Program-made: the position numbers and the translations under genes
Notes under the pieces: model-generated
What the model saw: the letters and a program-made list of their open reading frames with translations, nothing else
The model's database searches: none
Told to the model about the DNA's origin: nothing
Source: Haloarculaceae archaeon
Lineage (GTDB): Archaea; Halobacteriota; Halobacteria; Halobacteriales; Haloarculaceae
Direction: 5' to 3'
Length of the DNA stretch: 25,665 nt
Assembly: GCA_018609945.1 (NCBI GenBank)
Contig: JAHENO010000155.1
Location: forward strand, 1 to 25,665
Part shown: piece after piece, positions 16,257-23,043 of the stretch
How positions within the stretch are numbered: the stretch's first letter is position 1
Layout of the letters: the number at the start of each line of letters is the position of its first letter

Positions 16257-16291
16257 CTCCTCGCGCTCTGCGCTCGATCTGTTCCCTCGCG

Positions 16292-16768
16292 CTACGCGAC
16301 TCGCGCGACGGCGTCGAGTACTTCCTCGTAGTCGGGTTCGCGCCCGGGGTCGTCGCTCACCCAGGCGTACGTGACGGTCCCGTCACCGTCGACGACGAAC
16401 ACGGCCCGCTTGGCGAGGTCGCGAACCCCGATATGCGAGAAGTCCATCGCGAGGTCGTACGCGTCGATTATCCCGCGGTTGGTGTCGCTGATGAGGCCGA
16501 AGTCGAGACCGAGTTGTTCCCTGAACTCCGAGAGCGCGAACGGCGTGTCGACGCTGATCCCGTAGACGGACGCCCCGGCGTCCTCGAACTCCGAGAGCCG
16601 GTCCTGGAAGGCCCGCATCTCGTGGCTGCACACCTCGGTGAACGCGCCGGGGAAGAAGGCCAGCACGAGCGGTGCCTCGTCGAGTCGGTTCGTGAGCGTG
16701 AACTCGCCCAGTCGATCGTCCGCGAGCGGGGCAGTAAACGCCGGTGCATCGTCGCCGTCGGATACCAT
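16292..16768 (-). CDS. 1-Cys peroxiredoxin (BCP/AhpE-like)
   Basis: Thiol peroxidase reducing hydrogen peroxide and organic hydroperoxides. The 158-residue protein has the catalytic motif FFPGAFTEVCSHEM with peroxidatic Cys47 and the preceding Thr44. This is its only cysteine, so it must use an external thiol for resolution. SVYGISVDTPFALSEF and the conserved Arg in DLAKRAVFVVD match the family. ATG 16768 (MVSDGDDAPAF) is the likely start: the in-frame extension upstream overlaps the tatA promoter and has no family match. It is divergent from tatA, and an inverted repeat sits about 20-32 bases upstream. Confidence 0.9.
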   Translation of the reverse strand: MVSDGDDAPAFTAPLADDRLGEFTLTNRLDEAPLVLAFFPGAFTEVCSHEMRAFQDRLSEFEDAGASVYGISVDTPFALSEFREQLGLDFGLISDTNRGIIDAYDLAMDFSHIGVRDLAKRAVFVVDGDGTVTYAWVSDDPGREPDYEEVLDAVARVA

Positions 16769-16787
16769 ATCCCCGGTAGTTAGCGGG

Positions 16788-16800
16788 ACGGTATCACCGT
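16788..16800. promoter_or_regulatory. 13-bp inverted repeat upstream of the peroxiredoxin gene
   Basis: ACGGT-ATC-ACCGT is a perfect 5-bp-arm palindrome 20-32 bases before the peroxiredoxin ATG, overlapping where its TATA box would be (GATACC on the minus strand). A repressor bound there would block initiation. It may be a redox-regulator operator; this is inference. Confidence 0.35.
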
Positions 16801-16882
16801 TGTGACTCGCGCTCCCGGCGCGGCCACACCCGCTCACCCCCCGATAGGTCGGCGTCGCGGGGGGTCGCAGGAGCAAAAAGCC

Positions 16883-16888
16883 TATAAT
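16883..16888 (+). promoter_or_regulatory. TATA box for tatA
   Basis: TATAAT lies 27-32 bases upstream of the ATG at 16915. Confidence 0.6.
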
Positions 16889-16914
16889 CGGTAGTAGGCA
16901 ATGAGAAGATAGCA

Positions 16915-17241
16915 ATGTCAGGAACATTCGTCCCCCTGTTCGGACCCATCCCGGGGGGACCCGAGATGCTGGTCATCCTGTTGATCGCAGTCCTGTTGTT
17001 CGGTGCAAACAAGATTCCGAAGCTCGCGCGGTCGACCGGAGAAGCGATGGGCGAGTTCAAGAAGGGGCGCCAGGAGGTCGAACAGGAACTCCAGGAACTG
17101 CAGGAAGGAGAGACGGCGGGCGACGAGGGACCACTCACGGACGAAACCGACACCGCCACCGACACGGCGGAGACGACGGAATCGGCCGACGCCGAGACCA
17201 CCACGGAGACCGCGACCGACGCCGAAACCACGAACAACTGA
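16915..17241 (+). CDS. tatA: Twin-arginine translocase subunit TatA
   Basis: Pore/assembly subunit of the Tat pathway, which carries most secreted proteins in haloarchaea as folded proteins. The 108 residues show the TatA layout: short outside end, GGPEMLVILLIAVLLFGANKIPKLAR with one membrane helix (about 16-31), the conserved FG hinge, an amphipathic helix (33-50, GEAMGEFKKG), then an acidic Thr/Glu/Asp-rich tail. No tatC is next to it, consistent with haloarchaea, whose TatA and TatC genes are often apart. It is transcribed alone, divergent from the peroxiredoxin gene. Confidence 0.93.
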   Translation: MSGTFVPLFGPIPGGPEMLVILLIAVLLFGANKIPKLARSTGEAMGEFKKGRQEVEQELQELQEGETAGDEGPLTDETDTATDTAETTESADAETTTETATDAETTNN

Positions 17242-17478
17242 CTCCGCTCGCAACCGCCCTCCGTTTTCCGGGGACCGCCAGCCCCGCGGTTTGATCTCGC
17301 CCGTCCGCCGAGGACCCGTGAATGCCGATACCGGTGACCGTCCGGACACTGCCGATTGTCGGGCAGCTCAGCCACACGTGGCGACCAGCGTGGCGTCGCC
17401 GCTGTCGACGCTGGCCGGCATCGCCACTGGCGCCGCGTTCCAGATGTTTTTACTGGGATGGGTCCGTCAGGGCCGAGC
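17242..17478 (+). other. Intergenic gap after tatA
   Basis: I see no convincing gene in this 237-bp gap. Short open frames here lack recognisable content. The only feature I can support is the promoter of the next gene near its end. Confidence 0.5.
17446..17451 (+). promoter_or_regulatory. TATA-like box for the CopD-like gene
   Basis: TTTTTA lies 28-33 bases upstream of the ATG at 17479. This supports the short start over in-frame extensions to 17356. Confidence 0.55.
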
Positions 17479-17949
17479 ATGTCGGTAGTCGATGCCGGAG
17501 CCTACGCCATCCATCTGCTGTTCGCCGGGCTCTGGACCGGTAGCGTGCTGTTCGTCTGGTACGGAGTACTCCCGCTGGCACGGGACGGGAGCCTGAACGC
17601 GGCGCCGCTGGGTGCCGTCGCCGGAAAACTCCGGACCGTCTCGCGTGGCAGCGCGCTCGTCCTCCTCCTGTCCGGCGGACACATGGCTGCCCAGCGATAC
17701 ACCGTCGACACGCTGTTCGGCAGTGGCGGCGGTCACCTCGTCGTCACGATGGTCGTGCTGTGGTTCCTCTTGGCGGGGCTGGTCGAGGTCGGAACCGGCA
17801 AACTGACGGACGGGACCGAACGCGACAAGGTCCGGGAGCCGGCCCGCGAGGCAGGGCGGTTCTTCCAGGGTGCGTCGCTGGTGGCCGTGCTCCTGCTGGT
17901 GAACGCGGGAGTGCTCGTCGCCAGCGGCCTCGGACTCTTCGCGCTGTGA
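17479..17949 (+). CDS. Four-helix membrane protein, CopD-like
   Basis: A 156-residue integral membrane protein with four hydrophobic segments (about 5-30, 52-70, 80-100, 132-155). The first segment, AYAIHLLFAGLWTGSVLFVWYGVLPLA, has the His and layout of CopD/copper-resistance D and related haem- or copper-handling membrane proteins. A second His occurs in LSGGHMAAQRY. Copper or haem binding is inferred from these residues only. It ends directly against the convergent GMC oxidoreductase gene: the stops form TGA|TCA with no base between. Confidence 0.72.
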   Translation: MSVVDAGAYAIHLLFAGLWTGSVLFVWYGVLPLARDGSLNAAPLGAVAGKLRTVSRGSALVLLLSGGHMAAQRYTVDTLFGSGGGHLVVTMVVLWFLLAGLVEVGTGKLTDGTERDKVREPAREAGRFFQGASLVAVLLLVNAGVLVASGLGLFAL

Positions 17950-19584
17950 TCAGAGATCAGCGTCGACGTGATCGGCGGCTTTGAGCGCGAGCGCTGCGAT
18001 GGTCAGCGTGGGGTTCATCGCACCCGCAGTGACGAAGACGCTGCTGGAGGCGACGGTGAGGTTCCCCACGTCGTGGGTCCGCAACCGCGGGTCGACCACG
18101 CTCTCCTCGGGGTCCCGACCCATCCGGGTCGTCCCCATGTGGTGGAAGGCAGGGCCGGTGTTGTCGGGACCGACGGTCCACCCGATGTCGACGCCCAGCT
18201 CCTCGAGGATAGCGTGCTGGATGTCGTTGGCACGCGCGATCGATCGGCGTGCCCGGTCACCGATCGACCACCGGATGTCAGGGACCGGATTTCCGTTGTC
18301 GTCGGTCGTCGATGTGTCGAGCGCGACGCGGTTCTCCGGGCGGGGCCGCTGGCCGACGAGTCCGCCCATCGCGATGCTGTGGCCGTACGCGTTCCGGAGT
18401 GAGTCGAGGAGGTCGTCGCCCCACTCGTCGCCACCGAGTGCGAGTTCGACGGGCGACGGGCCGGCGTAGTTGAGAAATTCGAGCTTGATCGGGGCCAGGG
18501 GCTCGTCGCTTTCCGGGACGACTACCGCACCTGCCCCGTCGGTGAGGGGCTGCCCGGGGTCGTCGTAGAACTGGTGGGATTCGCTCGTGACGAACCCGAC
18601 GTGGTTCTGCCTCGTCCGGCGGTCGAGCGTCCCGCCGGCGCCAGCGAACAGATGCTCCATGAAGTAGCGCCCGACGAGACCGCTCGAGTTTGCGAGCCCC
18701 TCCGGGTGATTGCTGGTGCGCGACAGGAGGAGGAGCCGGGGAATCTCGACGCCCCCGGCCGCGAGCACGAACTGCCGGGCCTCCTGGCGGTGGGTGTCGC
18801 CCTCGGGCGTGGCGTAGACCGCGGCGTCGACGCGGTCGTCGTCGCCGGTGACCAGGCGCTGAACTGGAGCGCGGTCGACGACGCGAGCACCGCCTTCCAC
18901 CGCTTTCCGGGCGTGGACGTCGGCGCTGTACTTCGCGCCGGAGGGACAGACCGGCTGGCAGGTCCCGTAGCCGACGCAGGGCCCGCGGCCGTCGTAGGGC
19001 TCGGAGTTGCGCGCGCTGGGCACCGAGTGCGTCGTGACGCCGAGTCGCTCGCAGGCCTCGGCGAACAGCGAGTCGCTGTAACTGGGCGGGAACGCTGCCA
19101 TCGGGAACGGCTCCGCGCGCGGCGGTGCGAAGGGGTTGTCGTCGGCGCCCGCGACCCCGAGTTCGCGCTCGGCGGCGGCGTAGTAGGGCTGGAGATCCTC
19201 GTAGTCGATGGGCCAGGCCGTGAGGTCGTCGCTGCCCGCCCGCCCGGCGAAATCGCTCTCGTGGAGGCGCATCACCATCCCCTGCCAGTGCAGCGTCGTT
19301 CCGCCGACGCCCTTGACCCGCGCGCTGTTCAGCGGGTAGAACAGGTCACCACTCGTCGAGAACGCGTCGCGGTCGCCGCCCATGTCCCAGACCGAGGCGT
19401 CGTCGTGTGCGGGACGGATGGACCGCTCCATGCGTTCCTCGCGAGTATCGTCGTCGAACCGGGGGCCCGCCTCCAGGACGACCACGTCGTGACCGGCCTC
19501 CGTCAGACGGGCGGCGACGAGCGCACCCGCCGGTCCGGCACCGACCACGCAGACGTCCGCCCGTGGCGATGGACTCCTGTCCAT
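17950..19584 (-). CDS. GMC-family FAD-dependent oxidoreductase
   Basis: A 544-residue flavoprotein of the glucose-methanol-choline oxidoreductase family. The dinucleotide-binding motif is VVGAGPAG (13-20), and the FAD loop is VGGTTLHWQGM (93-103). A C-x5-C-x3-C-P cluster (Cys203, 209, 213) is followed by GAKYSADVHA, as in the FAD-glucose/gluconate dehydrogenase-like branch, where such cysteines can bind an iron-sulfur cluster. The catalytic pair is His482 in AFHHMGTTRMG and Asn524 in GAMNPTLT. It probably oxidises a sugar or alcohol and passes electrons to a membrane acceptor. The small 'subunit 3' often encoded next to this branch is absent here. No signal peptide is visible. An iron-box-like palindrome lies 28-41 bases upstream. 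Confidence 0.9.
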   Translation of the reverse strand: MDRSPSPRADVCVVGAGPAGALVAARLTEAGHDVVVLEAGPRFDDDTREERMERSIRPAHDDASVWDMGGDRDAFSTSGDLFYPLNSARVKGVGGTTLHWQGMVMRLHESDFAGRAGSDDLTAWPIDYEDLQPYYAAAERELGVAGADDNPFAPPRAEPFPMAAFPPSYSDSLFAEACERLGVTTHSVPSARNSEPYDGRGPCVGYGTCQPVCPSGAKYSADVHARKAVEGGARVVDRAPVQRLVTGDDDRVDAAVYATPEGDTHRQEARQFVLAAGGVEIPRLLLLSRTSNHPEGLANSSGLVGRYFMEHLFAGAGGTLDRRTRQNHVGFVTSESHQFYDDPGQPLTDGAGAVVVPESDEPLAPIKLEFLNYAGPSPVELALGGDEWGDDLLDSLRNAYGHSIAMGGLVGQRPRPENRVALDTSTTDDNGNPVPDIRWSIGDRARRSIARANDIQHAILEELGVDIGWTVGPDNTGPAFHHMGTTRMGRDPEESVVDPRLRTHDVGNLTVASSSVFVTAGAMNPTLTIAALALKAADHVDADL

Positions 19585-19611
19585 AGGTGTCGCAGTCGCT
19601 CGACCTCCGAG

Positions 19612-19625
19612 TTAGGTGAGCCTAA
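19612..19625. promoter_or_regulatory. Iron-box-like palindrome (DtxR/IdeR/SirR type) before the GMC gene
   Basis: TTAGG-TGAG-CCTAA: 5-bp perfect arms around a 4-bp spacer, 28-41 bases upstream of the GMC ATG. It closely resembles the core of the DtxR-family operator (TTAGGTTAGSCTAACCTAA, S being G or C). On the minus strand the flanking AAGTTTAGGC may double as the TATA element. Iron-dependent repression by a SirR/Idr-type regulator is inferred. Confidence 0.5.
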
Positions 19626-19648
19626 ACTTAGAGGTTCGCTTTCGCGGC

Positions 19649-19698
19649 CGGGTTCAGCCGGACCACGGGACGCGCTGGCAGTAGTCGGACCGGACGAG
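19649..19698 (-). repeat. Direct repeat copy A: remnant of an EamA-transporter 3' end
   Basis: Identical at 43 of 50 positions, by my count, to 23,887-23,936, in the same orientation. On the minus strand it encodes LVRSDYCQRVPWSG-stop, matching LVQSNYWQRVPWIG-stop of copy B. Beyond this the reading frame no longer resembles the transporter, so only the extreme tail survives. The stretch from here to 19,803 shows no gene. Confidence 0.7.
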
Positions 19699-19803
19699 GG
19701 CCCCGAGCTCTTCGAGACGTGACTCAGAGTGACCACTGTAACGAATGACCGTTTCGACGGCGTCACGTCCTGCGATCGATCCGGCAACGACGTACAGCGG
19801 TCA

Positions 19804-21054
19804 CTATGAAACCCCCCGACGCTCGCTCGACAGTTCGAAGCCCCGCCGTTCCATCTCCTCGACGTAGCGGTCCGGGTCAACCCCGCTCGTCTCGGTCACG
19901 AACACGCCCTCCGCGTCGACGTCACCCGCCGCCAGTAACTGGAGCGTCACCGACAGCGGAACGCCCACGTAGGAGCCGTACTCGCGCATCAGCGTGATGT
20001 CGTGGCCGTCGAAGAAGGGAAACGGCTGTGTGAGGTGCAACACCGCGGTCTCCCGTCGCCCCTCCACCGTGCCCGTGACCTCCGCCGAGAGGATGGTCTG
20101 TGGCGTCCAGTCGGTCTCCGGCGAGAGTTCGGTTGGCGGTCGCCACTCCTCTTCGGTCCCGGCGCGCTTGATCTGGCGTTGCATCACGTCCAGCGGGTCG
20201 ACGTCGACATCGCGATCCCCGCCCGCTCCGTCCGCGCCTGCGACGGACAGCGGATCGGCCTCGAAGGCGTCCATCGCGTGGAGCGTCCGTTCGTAGCATT
20301 CCCACTCGGGATGCCAAACACCGCGGGTGATCACGCGCTCGACGCCGGTCTCGTCGGCGACCGGCGCCTTCGGGAACGTGACCGGTTCTGGATGGGTGAG
20401 GACGTACGTCTCCTGTGTGCCGATGGGCTCGGGGAAGGTGAACGTCCGCTCGTGCCCGAACGCGGGCAGGTCGTCGATCACCTCGCCCGTTTCCCACCGG
20501 ATGCGTTCGTCGACCGTGGGGTCGTGCTCGTAGGTGACGGTGTCGGTCAGTCCCGGCGTCGTCTGGGTGAGCAAGCGCCACATCCCCCAGTAGAAGTTGA
20601 CGTCTGACACCGAATCGAAGGACCGACAGCCCAGCAGTCCGAGGACGATGGTGCTCACGAGGCCGCCGTTGGCGAACCATAGCCGGCAGTCCGCCCCGGC
20701 GAACTCTGCCGACCGATCCAGTACTGCGTCGAACTCGAAGGCGTTGAGGTCGACTGCGTCGATCCCGCCGACCGATACCATCGCGTCGAGGACGTTCTCC
20801 TCGAACCGGTACGGGAGGCCGTTGACCGCGTAGTCGGCTCCTGAGAGGGTGCTGGCGATGTCGTCGGCGTCTGTCGCGTCGACGGCCTCGAACCGGATGC
20901 GCTCGTCGTCGACGATGTCGATGAGTTTCCGGGCGTTCCGTTCGTCGGCGTCTGCGATCACAATCTCGTCCGCGTCGCTCGTCCCGGCCAGGTCGTAAGC
21001 ACACGAGGACGTCATCGCGCCTGACCCGCCGAGGATCACTATCGTTCCGTGCAT
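19804..21054 (-). CDS. Saccharopine dehydrogenase-like NAD(P)-binding oxidoreductase
   Basis: A 416-residue protein. The amino end is a Rossmann fold, IVILGGSGAMTSSCAYDLA (5-23), with an acidic residue after strand 2 (IVIADADERNARKL). The overall plan matches the saccharopine-dehydrogenase/homospermidine-synthase superfamily: Rossmann domain, DYAVNGLPY strand (74-82), then a carboxy-terminal dimerisation domain (GTVEGRRETAVLHLTQPFPF...). True lysine metabolism is not implied; haloarchaeal paralogues act in unknown reductions. It is the third gene of the operon, 2 bp after the Rieske gene. Its last 20 residues (ERRGFELSSERRGVS) lie near copy A of the flanking repeat. Confidence 0.85.
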   Translation of the reverse strand: MHGTIVILGGSGAMTSSCAYDLAGTSDADEIVIADADERNARKLIDIVDDERIRFEAVDATDADDIASTLSGADYAVNGLPYRFEENVLDAMVSVGGIDAVDLNAFEFDAVLDRSAEFAGADCRLWFANGGLVSTIVLGLLGCRSFDSVSDVNFYWGMWRLLTQTTPGLTDTVTYEHDPTVDERIRWETGEVIDDLPAFGHERTFTFPEPIGTQETYVLTHPEPVTFPKAPVADETGVERVITRGVWHPEWECYERTLHAMDAFEADPLSVAGADGAGGDRDVDVDPLDVMQRQIKRAGTEEEWRPPTELSPETDWTPQTILSAEVTGTVEGRRETAVLHLTQPFPFFDGHDITLMREYGSYVGVPLSVTLQLLAAGDVDAEGVFVTETSGVDPDRYVEEMERRGFELSSERRGVS

Positions 21055-21056
21055 TG

Positions 21057-21605
21057 TTACAGGTACACGACGACGACGCCCTCCTCGACGTCGACGTCGT
21101 AGGTGTCGACCGGCGGCTCCTCACCTGCGAGGGCCACGCCGTACCGGTCGTCTTCAGTGGTGGCTTTCTCTTCAGTGTCCGCGTCGTCCGCCGTCGTCCC
21201 GGTCGAGAAATCCAGCCGGCCGGCTTTCGCGCTGGCCGGTTCGCTCGTCTCGACGGTCTCGGGGTCGTCGCTGTCCTCGACAGACGTTTCGAAGGTCTTT
21301 GCCTTCACCCGGTGGGGGTTGAACACCGACTCGCCGGTCGTGACTTCGAATTCCCAGCCGTGCCAGGGACAGCGCACGATCTCGCCGTCGCGCTCGTATT
21401 CGAACTCGCCGGGGCTGTCGGCGGTCGTCAGCCCGGTCAGCGACCCCTCACACAGCGGCGCCCGCTGGTGTGGACAGTCGTTTTTCAGGGCGTGGTAGTC
21501 GCCGTCGACGTTGAACACGCCCACGGACAACCCGTCGAGGTCCGCGATGGTCCGCTCGCCGGGGCCGAGGTCGGCCGCCGGACAGACCTCGAAGCGTGTC
21601 TTCAC
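21057..21605 (-). CDS. Rieske [2Fe-2S] protein with acidic insertion
   Basis: A 182-residue soluble Rieske protein. The cluster ligands are C-P-H (Cys44, His46) and C-P-W-H (Cys79, His82), an intact oxygenase/ferredoxin-type site. After the usual strand NPHRVKAKTFE, an acidic low-complexity insertion of about 50 residues (107-158) precedes the closing strand pair TYDVDVEEGVVVVYL, which is unusual for Rieske ferredoxins of about 110 residues. It lacks the catalytic domain of ring-hydroxylating oxygenases, so it is presumably an electron carrier for another component. The start is GTG, overlapping the amidohydrolase stop as GTGA. Confidence 0.92.
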   Translation of the reverse strand: MKTRFEVCPAADLGPGERTIADLDGLSVGVFNVDGDYHALKNDCPHQRAPLCEGSLTGLTTADSPGEFEYERDGEIVRCPWHGWEFEVTTGESVFNPHRVKAKTFETSVEDSDDPETVETSEPASAKAGRLDFSTGTTADDADTEEKATTEDDRYGVALAGEEPPVDTYDVDVEEGVVVVYL

Positions 21606-22714
21606 GCCAGATCACCGGGGTCGGCCGGCAGGTCCCACAGGCGCTGGGCATTTTCGTACCGGACCGCCCGTTCGAGGTCGTCGTCCATCGGCGGCAACCC
21701 CCACACCGGGGAGTCGCCGTCCCAGTGCGGGTAGTCGCTGGCGAAAATCAGCGTCTCCTCGGCGTGTACCATCTCCATGAGGTGACTGTGGTGTTCGGGC
21801 CGCTCGGGTTCCTCGACGGGCTGGCTCGCGAACCACACCTGTTCGCGGATGTATTCGCTGGGCGGTTTCTCAAGCCAGGGCACCTGCGAGCGCAACCCCT
21901 TCCAGTTCTTGTCCATACGCCACATGAAGTGGGGTACCCAGCCGTATCCCCCCTCGATGAACGACACGCGCAACTCGGGGTACTCGACGAACACGCCCTC
22001 GGTGATCATGCTGGCGAGTTGGCCCATGAAGATCGTGCCAAGCAGCGTGTGCCACTCGATGTAGTTGTTGGGGTGACCGGCACCAGTCGGCGGGTTCGAG
22101 ACGCCGTGGCCCTCCGAGAAGGGGTGGACCGCGACCGCGAGGTTCTGTTCCTGGGCGGCATCGTAGATCGGCCAGTACTGTGGCCGACCGTAGGGCACCT
22201 CCGATCCCCCGGGCAGCATGACCTGCCGGACCTGCGGGAACTCACCGTACTCACGGATTAGTTCCGCCCCGCGTTCGGGGTCCCGCACGGGAACGAAGAT
22301 CGAACCCAGGAACCGCTCGTCGACCGACAGGCACTCCTCGATCAGCCACCGGTTGTACGCCTCGGCGACGGCCCCCGCGTAGTCGCGGTTGGGCACCGCT
22401 CCCAGGTTCAGCCAGGAGTTGCCCGTGAACATCGCGTAGTCGATCCCGTACCGGTCGAGGTGGTCGTCGACGATTTTCTCCAGATCGGACCCGGGTGTGC
22501 GGCCGTCGTCGGTGAACTCGTCGTCCTTGAAGTACCCACCCGGGTTCCGATAGAGGAGTGTCGGCAGTACCAGCCCGTCGTCGCGGTACCGCTCGGGCAG
22601 GTACTGAACTATCTCCGATTCGTCGGCCCACCGCTGGTGGACGTCCGCGTCGATCAACGTCAACTCGCCGTCTGCCCCGGCCCCGTCGAAACCCGGATGT
22701 GCTCGTTCGGCCAT
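21602..22714 (-). CDS. Amidohydrolase-family metal-dependent hydrolase or decarboxylase (COG2159-like)
   Basis: A 370-residue TIM-barrel enzyme of the amidohydrolase_2 group, which includes ACMSD-type decarboxylases acting on aromatic-ring cleavage products. Landmarks: IDADVH (21-26; the strand-1 motif is DxDxH instead of the usual HxH), AVHPFSEGHG with His197, SFIEGG with Glu254 and IFASDYPHWDGD with Asp327 as catalytic acid/metal ligand. It is promoter-proximal in the operon. ATG 22714 is preferred over TTG 22720; a T-rich box is 27-31 bases upstream. The gene is divergent from an IclR regulator, whose family commonly controls aromatic and carboxylic-acid catabolism, which fits a degradative role. 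Substrate unknown. Confidence 0.88.
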   Translation of the reverse strand: MAERAHPGFDGAGADGELTLIDADVHQRWADESEIVQYLPERYRDDGLVLPTLLYRNPGGYFKDDEFTDDGRTPGSDLEKIVDDHLDRYGIDYAMFTGNSWLNLGAVPNRDYAGAVAEAYNRWLIEECLSVDERFLGSIFVPVRDPERGAELIREYGEFPQVRQVMLPGGSEVPYGRPQYWPIYDAAQEQNLAVAVHPFSEGHGVSNPPTGAGHPNNYIEWHTLLGTIFMGQLASMITEGVFVEYPELRVSFIEGGYGWVPHFMWRMDKNWKGLRSQVPWLEKPPSEYIREQVWFASQPVEEPERPEHHSHLMEMVHAEETLIFASDYPHWDGDSPVWGLPPMDDDLERAVRYENAQRLWDLPADPGDLA

Positions 22715-22740
22715 ACGCAATAAATATCAGTACCCAGCAC

Positions 22741-22745
22741 AAAAA
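22741..22745 (-). promoter_or_regulatory. TATA-like box for the amidohydrolase-Rieske-reductase operon
   Basis: TTTTT within GATTTTTG on the minus strand, 27-31 bases upstream of the ATG at 22714. Another AT-rich run (TATTTATT) lies only about 10 bases before the ATG, too close to serve. Confidence 0.5.
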
Positions 22746-23043
22746 TCTTCTTCCGTCGCGATTGTCGAATAGCGCCTAATCGGGCCTCTAACCCAGTAAT
22801 TCGTGTTCTTGAGAATTTCGAGCGGGATATATCATACTCATAGTGATGTATTTTGTTCGACGACTCCGAACCTGCTTGCCAGAGCACCCAACCGGCGGGG
22901 ACCGTCCGACGCTGAAGACTCGGGTGCAGTCAGGGATTCGGGCTTCGACTCGGACCGCTGGGAACCGATCTGGGGACGGGGTCCCCGCGGTGAGGATTCG
23001 ATAATCCCGAACACACTAGTAGCGGGGCCGTGAATGTCGGGTA
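22746..23043. other. Divergent regulatory region of the IclR-controlled module
   Basis: About 300 bp without a gene between the operon promoter and the IclR gene. The first 120 bp are markedly AT-richer than the surroundings (for example 22,826-22,858). The rest returns to high GC and contains the inverted repeat at 22,972-22,986. Short open frames across it look like chance. Confidence 0.55.
22972..22986. promoter_or_regulatory. Candidate operator, inverted repeat GGGGAC-GGG-GTCCCC
   Basis: Perfect 6-bp arms with a 3-bp centre, 58-72 bases upstream of the IclR start. IclR proteins bind palindromes and often autoregulate, so this is a candidate binding site; it could also be a chance GC-rich palindrome. 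Confidence 0.35.

Noticed and set aside
16769..16927. An amino-terminal hydrophobic extension of the peroxiredoxin to 16927 that could look like a signal peptide
   Set aside because: It would cover the tatA promoter and start codon, and peroxiredoxins of this group start near MVSDGDDAPAF.
22660..23033. Short open frames in the divergent region upstream of the IclR gene
   Set aside because: They straddle the promoter region, have no family resemblance and differ in composition from coding sequence here.
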